Source: Gammaproteobacteria bacterium
GTDB taxonomy: Bacteria > Pseudomonadota > Gammaproteobacteria > J113
Assembly (NCBI GenBank): GCA_003694425.1
Contig: RFJX01000153.1
Coordinates: forward strand, 1 to 9,094
Direction: 5' to 3'
Length of the DNA stretch: 9,094 bases
Shown here: positions 1 to 5,643 of the stretch, piece after piece
Numbering within the stretch: position 1 is the stretch's first letter
How the letters are laid out: each line of letters starts with the position of its first letter
The notes under the pieces: model-generated
Databases searched by the model: none
What the model saw: only the letters and a program-made list of their open reading frames with translations
What the model was told of the DNA's origin: nothing
Made by a program: the position numbers and the translations under genes

Positions 1-33
1 GCCTTCGGCAATCAGGTCGAAGGATAGTAGACA

Positions 34-104
34 CGGTGGGGGAGGCGATTACGCTCCTGCCCGACAGCCGACAGCCGACAGCCGACAGCCGACAGCCGAC
101 AGCC
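34..104 (+). repeat. Intergenic repeat element A: conserved core plus CCGACAG heptamer array
   Basis: A 7-base unit, CCGACAG, is repeated head to tail six times at 61-102, with two more bases of a seventh copy. It is preceded at 34-60 by a core containing CGGTG and ATTACGCTC. The same core and a heptamer related by transitions recur at 9000-9094 in the same orientation, so this is a dispersed repeat family rather than a chance microsatellite. It lies beyond the 3' end of the ZnuB-like gene, with no convincing ORF across it. Short heptamer arrays in intergenic DNA are known, for example the STRR sequences of cyanobacteria, but I cannot assign this one to a named family. Function unknown. Confidence 0.85.
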
Positions 105-112
105 ACGATCCA

Positions 113-131
113 CACCTGATCTGATCAGGTG
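113..131. other. Perfect 19-base palindrome downstream of the permease gene
   Basis: CACCTGATCTGATCAGGTG is an inverted repeat with nine paired positions around a central T; as RNA it would form about eight pairs with a tiny loop. It begins 20 bases beyond the permease stop codon, reading on the minus strand, and lies between that gene and the heptamer array. No T-tract follows on either strand, so it is not a classical intrinsic terminator. It could be a 3' mRNA-stabilising hairpin, a weak terminator or a protein-binding palindrome; the sequence does not decide between these. Confidence 0.5.
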
Positions 132-151
132 CCGGGCCCTCGCGGTGGGGG

Positions 152-904
152 CTATCGCGCCGCCGTCTGCGCGCCGGGGCGCAGGGCGAAGGGGAGGGTG
201 AGCAGGGCCAGGCACCAGACCACGGCCGGTCCCGAGGGCAGGTCCAGCGCCGCCGAGAGCACCAGACCCAGAGCATAGCCGAGGGCGCCGAGCAGCAGGC
301 CCGCGCCGGTGCCCCGGGCCCGTCCGCGAACTGCAAGGGCCGGGAAGATCAGGCTGGCGAAGACCAGATAGAGCCCGACCAGCTGGACCGAGGTGGTGAC
401 CGCAACCGCGAACAGCACGTAGAAGCCCGCCAGTGAGCCGCGCATACGGGGCCACAGCAGCAGCACCGCCGCCGAGACCAGGGCGGCGGGGATCAGCCGG
501 GGGAGGTCGACCCACAGGATCTGGCCCACCAGCAGGTCACGCAGGTGCTCGGCCAGCCCGGGATCCCCGGCCAGCAGCAGGGCGGCGGTGGCGGCCAGCA
601 CGAAGGCGCAGCCGATCAGGGCCTCCCGGATCGCCGGCCAGTTGCGGTCGCAGCGCTCCAGCACCAGCGCCCCGAGCAGGGCGGCGGCGAAGGCCGCGAG
701 CTGCGTCACCGGTCCGCCGTGTGCCAGGCCCAGGGCGTGGACGGCGATGACGCCGAGCGCCGCGATCTGGGCGACCGCCAGATCGATGAAGATGATCCCC
801 CGCTCCAGGACCCGCCGGCCCAGTGGTACGTGGGTGGCCAGGACCACCAGGCCGGTGAGGAAGGCCGGCAGCAGGATGCCCGGGTCCAGCGCCTCCCCGT
901 TCAT
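152..904 (-). CDS. ZnuB-like metal (probably zinc) ABC transporter permease
   Basis: A 250-residue, very hydrophobic protein of the ABC-3 (ZnuB/TroC/MntB) permease family, forming the inner-membrane channel of a metal importer. About seven membrane segments are visible, for example around residues 9-24, 38-60, 67-82, 95-112, 136-151, 158-191 and 200-220. Family-like motifs are VGQILWV (126-132), VGLYLVFASLIFPALA (176-191) and DLPSGPAVV (221-229). The loop where typical ZnuB proteins carry a GDALSHA-like sequence reads FIDLAVAQIAALG (39-51), suggesting a divergent subfamily. The start ATG overlaps the stop of the binding-protein gene as ATGA, and a GGAGGG ribosome site (914-919) lies 9 bases upstream, so translation is probably coupled. 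Zinc as substrate is inferred from the neighbours. The ATPase partner is not in the window. Confidence 0.88.
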   Translation of the reverse strand: MNGEALDPGILLPAFLTGLVVLATHVPLGRRVLERGIIFIDLAVAQIAALGVIAVHALGLAHGGPVTQLAAFAAALLGALVLERCDRNWPAIREALIGCAFVLAATAALLLAGDPGLAEHLRDLLVGQILWVDLPRLIPAALVSAAVLLLWPRMRGSLAGFYVLFAVAVTTSVQLVGLYLVFASLIFPALAVRGRARGTGAGLLLGALGYALGLVLSAALDLPSGPAVVWCLALLTLPFALRPGAQTAAR

Positions 905-1806
905 CGCCGCAGACCCTCCAGCCGGTGCAGGATCGCCTCGAACAGTCCGCGCAGATCGCCGGCGTCCTCACTGCCGCCGACGGTGAAGGGCAGGGCGACG
1001 GCCGGGATCCCGGTCTGGCCGGAGAGCCACTGCGAGGGGCGGGCATCCTGGTAGGTGGCACGCAGGATCGCCAGCACACCCTCCCCGGCGAGGTGCTCCC
1101 GCAGCGCCGCCAGGTGGGTCGCGGAAGGCGGCACGCCGGGCAGCGGCTCGAGCACCCCGGCCTCGGTCAGGCCGAGCCAGTCGAGCAGGTAACTCCAGCC
1201 GCGGTGATGCACCACCACCCGCTGCCCGCGCAGCCAGGCGGCACGCCTGTTCCAGTCGGCCATGGCCGCCTCCCAGCCGGCGAGGAAGTGTTCCAGATTC
1301 CGTGTGTAGTCCCCGGCGCTGGCGGCGTCCACCCGGTTGAGGCGCTGGTGCAGCAGCCGTGCGGCCGTGGCGATGCGCCGCGGGTCCAGGTGGACATGGG
1401 GGTTGCCGGCGGCGTGGATGTCACCCCGGGAGCGATCCAGCCGTTCGGGTCGTTCCAGCAGCCGCATCTGGTCGGCGATGAGCAGGTGGCCGGGCCGCCC
1501 CGGTTGTACGGCGGGGTTGCGTGCGCGGCGCAGCAGCAGCGGCAGCCAGCCGCTCTCCAGTTGCGCGCCGGTGCAGATCAGCAGATCGGCCCGTCGCAGA
1601 CGGGCGATCAGGGCCGGACGCGCCTGGATGCGGTGCGGGTCCTGCATCGCCGTGGTGGCGCTGTAGACCTCGACCCGCTCCCCGCCCACTTCGCGCGCCA
1701 GCGCGGCCCACTCCGGTTCGCAGGCGAAGACCCTCACCTCGCCGCGGGCCAGCAGCGGCAGGACCAGCAGGATCAGGGCCGGCAACAGTTTGCGCTTGCA
1801 GTACAT
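901..1806 (-). CDS. ZnuA-like periplasmic zinc-binding protein of an ABC transporter
   Basis: A 301-residue cluster A-I (ZnuA/TroA family) solute-binding protein that should capture metal in the periplasm and deliver it to the permease encoded immediately downstream. Residues 1-22 form a signal peptide (KRK, then a Leu-rich core). Candidate metal ligands in the usual order are His58 (MQDPHRIQARP), His137/His139 (NPHVHLDPR), His200/His201 (VVVHHRGWSYL) and Asp254 (TYQDARPSQWL). The long His/Asp-rich loop of E. coli ZnuA is absent, as in some other family members. Other recognisable segments are CTGAQLESGWLP (78-89) and IPAVALPFTVGG (267-278). The start is supported by GGAGGAG (1814-1820) 7 bases upstream. 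The gene lies 19 bases after the barrel gene and overlaps the permease gene by 4 bases. The family is clear; zinc rather than manganese is inferred. Confidence 0.9.
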   Translation of the reverse strand: MYCKRKLLPALILLVLPLLARGEVRVFACEPEWAALAREVGGERVEVYSATTAMQDPHRIQARPALIARLRRADLLICTGAQLESGWLPLLLRRARNPAVQPGRPGHLLIADQMRLLERPERLDRSRGDIHAAGNPHVHLDPRRIATAARLLHQRLNRVDAASAGDYTRNLEHFLAGWEAAMADWNRRAAWLRGQRVVVHHRGWSYLLDWLGLTEAGVLEPLPGVPPSATHLAALREHLAGEGVLAILRATYQDARPSQWLSGQTGIPAVALPFTVGGSEDAGDLRGLFEAILHRLEGLRR

Positions 1807-1825
1807 GGTGCTTCTCCTCCGGGGA

Positions 1826-3214
1826 TCAGTAGGGGTGGGCGCCGTGAGTGCCCAGACTCAGGATGTACTGGAGCAGGGTCTGGTGATCGGTCTCGCCCCG
1901 GGATTCGTCCAGCGCGTACTGCAGGCGCAGGCGGCTGAACTCGCTGGGCGAGAAGTCGAGCATCGCGCTCAGCCGCGAGGGTTCGACGCCGCCGTCGTCC
2001 AGTCCGCTCTCGTCCAGGGGGTCGGTCAGACCGGATGTGTTCGAACGGAGCGCGAGGGTGTTGTCGCTCCACAGCCGGTCGTAGCGAACGCCTGCGCGCC
2101 AGCGCGGCAGGAACTTGTATATCCCCTGCGCATAGAAACCCTGTTGCACGCCGTCATAGTCGAGCAGGGCCACTCCCGCAGCGTCCTCATGGCTCAGCAG
2201 GCCCGATTCGTCACGATGGAAGTATTCACCCTGGAAGATGAACTGGCGCCGCGTGCTGTCACCCTGCGGGGCCCACTTCCAGACCAGATGGGCGATCGCC
2301 AGATCGCTTTCCCCGTCGAAGGCGAAGCCGTTGCCCTCGCGTTCCCCGGGGCGGGTGCGCAGCCAGGACAGGCCCAGCAGCAGCGAATGGCTCTCGTTCA
2401 GGTCCAGGCCCGCGCGCAGGTAGGCGTTCTGCGCCTCGCCGAAGGATTCGTCGTCGGCGCCGCCGGCCGGGAAGGCATCCCCGCGCAGCAACTCCACGCC
2501 CAGCTCCAGGTAGGTGTCGGTGGGTGCGAGCCAGCTCAGGCGCAGGCCGTCGTCGCGATACTGGCCGCCGAGGAAGGCGCGGCTGGTGAGGGTCTCGTCG
2601 GCGAAGTCCCAGGCGTGGCTGTGGCGGGTATTGAGATAGCCCGTCTCGGCATAGAAGCGGCCGAAGCGCAGTCCCAGTCCCCACGGCAGCGAGAGGGTCT
2701 GGCCATAGGCCTCCTCGATCTCGACCGAGGCCCCACCGGTCGCGCTGTCGACGAAGGCGAAGGTCGCCTCGGCGTAGAAGAGCGGGTCCACGCTGGCGCC
2801 CAGCCGCAGCTCGCTCTCACCCAGCCCGGGGCCCTCGTCCGCCAGCCCCGCCTCCTCGCCGAGCTGGAAGCCGGGCAGGGCGTAACCCGCCGGGTCCAGC
2901 GAATACTGGTTGAGCCGGCCCTGGAGGATCAGGGTCAGCGCCGGATTGAAGGCGTTGTCCCCGACACCGGCACCCGCGGGAGGTGCCTCCGCCGGCGCTG
3001 CATCGGTCCCGGCCGGCGTTGCCGGTGCGGGGGCGGAAGCCGCTTCGTACCGGGCCAGGCGCTGTTCCAGCGCGCTGATGCGCGCCTCGTAGCGCTGCTG
3101 CATCTCTGCGATCATGCGTTTGAGCTCCGCGACCTCGCCTGCCGGCTGCGCCGCGGCCGGCAGGACGGTCAACAGGCAGCCGGCGAGGGCCGCCCGGATG
3201 AGGGGGCTGGGCAT
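1826..3214 (-). CDS. Outer-membrane beta-barrel protein with N-terminal coiled coil, zinc-locus associated
   Basis: A 462-residue protein. A signal peptide (1-22, ending PAAA) is followed by a heptad-rich coiled coil (about 27-58), a Pro/Ala-rich linker (about 59-84), and then alternating amphipathic strands to the C-terminus. The protein ends in Tyr, as outer-membrane barrels often end in an aromatic residue. Landmarks are FNPALTLILQGRL (89-101), GESELRLGASVDPLFY (132-147), GYLNTRHSHAWDF (192-204) and a terminal SLGTHGAHPY (453-462). I recall similar uncharacterised barrels beside zinc ABC transporter genes, sometimes labelled porin or TonB receptor; no plug domain or TonB box is visible here. 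The conserved His residues may bind metal at the entry port (inference). The start is fixed by GGAGGT (3221-3226) 6 bases upstream. It lies 19 bases before the ZnuA-like gene. Metal uptake is likely but unproven. Confidence 0.75.
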   Translation of the reverse strand: MPSPLIRAALAGCLLTVLPAAAQPAGEVAELKRMIAEMQQRYEARISALEQRLARYEAASAPAPATPAGTDAAPAEAPPAGAGVGDNAFNPALTLILQGRLNQYSLDPAGYALPGFQLGEEAGLADEGPGLGESELRLGASVDPLFYAEATFAFVDSATGGASVEIEEAYGQTLSLPWGLGLRFGRFYAETGYLNTRHSHAWDFADETLTSRAFLGGQYRDDGLRLSWLAPTDTYLELGVELLRGDAFPAGGADDESFGEAQNAYLRAGLDLNESHSLLLGLSWLRTRPGEREGNGFAFDGESDLAIAHLVWKWAPQGDSTRRQFIFQGEYFHRDESGLLSHEDAAGVALLDYDGVQQGFYAQGIYKFLPRWRAGVRYDRLWSDNTLALRSNTSGLTDPLDESGLDDGGVEPSRLSAMLDFSPSEFSRLRLQYALDESRGETDHQTLLQYILSLGTHGAHPY

Positions 3215-3300
3215 CGTGATACCTCCAGGGTCAGTGGTTCTGGCGTGACGCCGGCGGGCAACGGGCCCGGGCGCATACGGGGGACTGACGCGGTCTGGGG

Positions 3301-3316
3301 TCCCGCGCGAGCGGGA
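3301..3316 (-). other. GC-rich hairpin directly after the small-protein stop codon
   Basis: On the minus strand, immediately after the TGA of the 105-residue gene, TCCCGC-TCGC-GCGGGA forms a perfect 6-pair, all but AT-free stem with a 4-base loop. No T-tract follows, so a full intrinsic terminator is unlikely. In the 102-base gap before the barrel gene it could act as a partial terminator, an attenuator or an mRNA-processing and stability element that sets different expression of the two genes. Confidence 0.4.
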
Positions 3317-3634
3317 TCAGGCCGACCGGGAGGCAGGGCCTGGCGGAGCGCGGCTGTGATAGCCGCGAGGGGCGGGGAAGGAGCCTTCACCAACGCGGGC
3401 CGGGATCCCGCCCCGCCCCGCCGTGGGCGGGGTGAAGGACACGGTGGCGGCAGGGACCGCCGCGTGCGTTCCGGCGAGCCCCAGACAGGTGACACAGACG
3501 CCCTGCTGGGGATGGAGCGCATGGTCGATCTGGTGGGACAGCAACAGTGCCTGGGCCAGCAGCAGGCCGAGCACCAGAAGCCCCACCAGCAGCGGGGTAC
3601 GACGATTTCCGGCGCCGGGCAGGACAGGTGACAT
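3317..3634 (-). CDS. Small His/Cys membrane-anchored protein at the zinc locus (DUF2946-like)
   Basis: A 105-residue protein. One hydrophobic segment (residues 14-33, Leu/Val/Ala-rich) may be a membrane anchor or an uncleaved signal. It is followed by a potential metal-binding stretch, HQIDHALHPQQGVCVTC (34-50), with three His and a CxxC. The remaining half is Pro/Gly/Arg-rich and looks unstructured. The layout resembles the small DUF2946-type proteins seen beside metal-uptake and outer-membrane receptor genes, but I make that match from memory and only loosely. I chose the ATG at 3634, which starts just before the hydrophobic segment; no strong ribosome site precedes it (CTCCATCATG). It begins 53 bases after the protease stop and precedes the barrel gene by 102 bases. 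A role as periplasm-facing metal chaperone or sensor is inference. Confidence 0.62.
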   Translation of the reverse strand: MSPVLPGAGNRRTPLLVGLLVLGLLLAQALLLSHQIDHALHPQQGVCVTCLGLAGTHAAVPAATVSFTPPTAGRGGIPARVGEGSFPAPRGYHSRAPPGPASRSA

Positions 3635-3687
3635 GATGGAGCACAGACTACACCAGACGGTCCCGCCCTTGCAGGCCGGTGCCCCGG

Positions 3688-4986
3688 TCACTGCTCCGCC
3701 CGGGCGGATTCGCTCCCTCCACCCGCGGTCTGTTGCCCGGATTGCGGGCCGAGCGCCTGAAGATGCCGGATCCGTACGGGTGCCGGCGGGTGGGAATCGT
3801 GGAAGGCGGAATAGAGCGGATCGGGGGTCAGGGTGCTGGCGTTCTCGCGATAGAGCCGGAGCAGGGCCTCGATCAGGTCCCGGCTGTCTGTCTGGCGGGC
3901 GGCGAAGCGGTCCGCCTCGAACTCGAAGCGGCGTGAAACGGCCTTCAGCAACGGGCCCAGCAGTGGCGAGAACACCGGCCCGATCAGCATGAACAGGGCC
4001 AGGGCGGCGTGGGTGGAGGGCGTGGAGACGCCCAGTCCCTGATAGAACCAGGGATGCTGCATCAGCCACGAGAGGAGCCACAGGCCAGCCAGGGAGATCA
4101 GGGCCAGGAACACCATCTGCTTGAGGATGTGGCGATGGTGGAAATGGCCCAGTTCGTGGGCCAGCACCGCCTCGATGTGGTCCGGCTCCAGCTCCTCGAG
4201 CAGGGTGTCGAAGAAGACGATCCGCTTGTGCCGGCCCAGACCGGCGAAGTAGGCGTTGCCGTGGGTCGAGCGCAGCGACCCGTCCATCACGAAGATCCCG
4301 TCGCTGGTGAAGCCGCAGCGCTCCAGCAGCCGCTCGATCCGCCCCTTGAGCGTCTCGTCCTCCAGCGGCTGGAACTTGTTGAACAGCGGGGCGATCCAGT
4401 TGGGCCAGGCCCACATCATCAGGACCGAGAAGCCCATCCAGACCAGCCAGGCCCACAGCCACCAGTTCTCGCCGGCGGAGGCCATCAGCCAGAGGATGAC
4501 CGCCGCCAGCGGGGCGCCCAGGGCGATGCCCAGGAACAGCTGCTTGACGAGGTCGCTGATGAAGACCTTTGGGGTGGTCCGGTTGAAGCCGAAGCGCTCC
4601 TCCAGGCGGAAGGTGTACCAGATGGAGAAGGGCAGCTCCAGCACCCCGTTGATGATGGAGAAACCGAGCAGGAAGCAGACCCCGCCGGCCAGCGGTCCCA
4701 GCCCCGTGCGCCCGATCAGCCCCTGCAGCAGCTCCAGCCCGCCGCCGAAGGTCCAGGCAAGCAGCAGCAGGGCCGACCAGACCGCCTCCACGTTGGCGAA
4801 GCGGAGCTTGGCCACGGTGTAGTCGGCCGCCTTCTGGTGGGCCTCCAGCGGGATCCGCCCGGCGAAGGCCTCCGGCACCGCATCGCGGTGGCCGAGCACG
4901 GCCCGCATCTGGCGGGCGTTGAGCCACCACTCGAGCAACAGATTGAGGGCCAGGGCGGCGAGTACGACCAGGGACCAGGGATGCAT
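3688..4986 (-). CDS. M48 family (Ste24/CAAX prenyl protease 1-like) membrane metalloprotease
   Basis: A 432-residue integral-membrane zinc endopeptidase of family M48A. The zinc site is HELGH (277-281), with the third ligand Glu355 in SRRFEFEADRFA (351-362), matching the (N/F)ExxAD motif of yeast Ste24p. Hydrophobic helices lie around residues 4-20, 66-90, 97-120, 150-170, 176-196, 290-310 and 327-347, the usual Ste24 layout. Other family signatures are TTPKVFISD (137-145) and GNAYFAGLGRHKRIVFFDTLL (243-263). Bacterial members are thought to act in membrane-protein quality control; the substrate here is unknown. The ATG at 4986 was chosen because it directly precedes the first membrane helix and has GAGGAG (4998-5003) 11 bases upstream; the open frame continues past it but is antisense to orn. 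It is divergent from orn. The zinc-locus genes follow on the same strand after 53 bases. Confidence 0.93.
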   Translation of the reverse strand: MHPWSLVVLAALALNLLLEWWLNARQMRAVLGHRDAVPEAFAGRIPLEAHQKAADYTVAKLRFANVEAVWSALLLLAWTFGGGLELLQGLIGRTGLGPLAGGVCFLLGFSIINGVLELPFSIWYTFRLEERFGFNRTTPKVFISDLVKQLFLGIALGAPLAAVILWLMASAGENWWLWAWLVWMGFSVLMMWAWPNWIAPLFNKFQPLEDETLKGRIERLLERCGFTSDGIFVMDGSLRSTHGNAYFAGLGRHKRIVFFDTLLEELEPDHIEAVLAHELGHFHHRHILKQMVFLALISLAGLWLLSWLMQHPWFYQGLGVSTPSTHAALALFMLIGPVFSPLLGPLLKAVSRRFEFEADRFAARQTDSRDLIEALLRLYRENASTLTPDPLYSAFHDSHPPAPVRIRHLQALGPQSGQQTAGGGSESARAEQ

Positions 4987-5018
4987 GACTTGGGGGACTC
5001 CTCGGGTAATGACCGTCA

Positions 5019-5037
5019 GGTTGCGGGAATGGTAACC
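5019..5037. promoter_or_regulatory. Imperfect inverted repeat in the divergent protease/orn promoter region
   Basis: In the 114-base gap between the two divergent genes (4987-5100), GGTTGC and GTAACC form an inverted repeat with a 7-base spacer and one G-T mismatch. The region must hold both promoters, but I cannot fix a convincing -35/-10 pair for either. The repeat is short enough to be chance; it is listed as the only symmetrical candidate operator in the gap. Confidence 0.2.
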
Positions 5038-5100
5038 TAGGACCGCACACTGGCCGAATCTATCCGGCCCGTCGCCACGGAGTCCCGAGCGAGAAGCGGC

Positions 5101-5643
5101 ATGCCCTACAGCGAAGACAACCTCATCTGGGTCGACCTGGAGATGACCGGGCTGGACCCGGACAACGACCGGATCATCGAGATCGCGACCATCGTCACCG
5201 ATCCCCAGCTGGAGGTCCTCGCCGAGGGGCCGGTGGTCGCGATCCACCAGCCACCGGACGTGCTCAACGCCATGGACGAGTGGAACACCCGCCAGCACCG
5301 CAAGTCCGGCCTGTGGGATCGGGTCCAGCGCAGCCGCATCACCGCAGGCGAGGCCGAGCAGATGACCCTGGAGTTCCTGCAGCAGCACGTCCCTCCGGGC
5401 AAGTCCCCCATGTGCGGCAACAGCATCTGTCAGGACCGGCGTTTCATGTACCGGCTCATGCCCGAGCTGGAGGCCTATTTCCACTACCGCAACCTGGACG
5501 TGAGCACGATCAAGGAGCTGGTCGCCCGCTGGGCGCCCGAGCTGGCCGGTTTCGAGAAGGAATCGCAGCATCTGGCCCTGGCCGACATCCGTGACTCGAT
5601 CGAGGAACTGAAGTACTACCGGCGCCATGTCTTCAGGATCTGA
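5101..5643 (+). CDS. orn: Oligoribonuclease (3'-5' exoribonuclease)
   Basis: A 180-residue protein, the normal length for Orn, a DEDDh-family exonuclease that degrades di- to oligoribonucleotides, including pGpG from cyclic-di-GMP turnover, to mononucleotides in the cytoplasm. The four acidic metal-binding residues and the general-base His are all present: Asp12 and Glu14 ([11 protein letters not shown]), Asp112 ([11 protein letters not shown]), His157 and Asp162 ([16 protein letters not shown]). The C-terminal YYRRHVF is typical of the family. It is the first gene of the plus-strand operon. The start at 5101 gives the canonical N-terminus; the ribosome site is weak (GAGAAG, 4 bases upstream). 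The 3' end overlaps nnr by 17 bases. No key residue is missing. Confidence 0.97.
   Translation: MPYSEDNLIWVDLEMTGLDPDNDRIIEIATIVTDPQLEVLAEGPVVAIHQPPDVLNAMDEWNTRQHRKSGLWDRVQRSRITAGEAEQMTLEFLQQHVPPGKSPMCGNSICQDRRFMYRLMPELEAYFHYRNLDVSTIKELVARWAPELAGFEKESQHLALADIRDSIEELKYYRRHVFRI

Noticed and set aside
1..27. Possible C-terminal tail of an upstream plus-strand gene (frame 1 reads AFGNQVEG then TAG)
   Set aside because: Eight codons are far too few to support a coding call. The same bases also form a hairpin (CCTTCG at 2-7 with CGAAGG at 18-23). The sequence left of the window would decide.
61..104. CRISPR array
   Set aside because: The units are 7 bases long and directly abutting, with no spacers, and no cas genes are present.
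3416..3432. Strong CCCCGCC/GGCGGGG hairpin
   Set aside because: It lies inside the small-protein coding region and consists only of G and C runs, which are expected often at this base composition.
1790..3631. 613-residue plus-strand open frame antisense to the barrel and small genes
   Set aside because: Its product is a low-complexity run of Gln/Ala/Gly/Val without domain motifs, as expected from the complement of GC-rich coding DNA. The minus-strand frame has a signal peptide, strong ribosome site and barrel features.
3635..3687. Zur operator upstream of the zinc cluster
   Set aside because: The gap is GC-rich and lacks any GTTATA-N-TATAAC-like palindrome; none was seen upstream of the barrel gene either.
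3317..5050. 577-residue minus-strand frame merging an off-frame part of the protease gene with the small gene
   Set aside because: Only the last 105 codons (from 3634) look like a real protein; the rest overlaps the protease in the wrong frame. It is not a frameshifted fusion.
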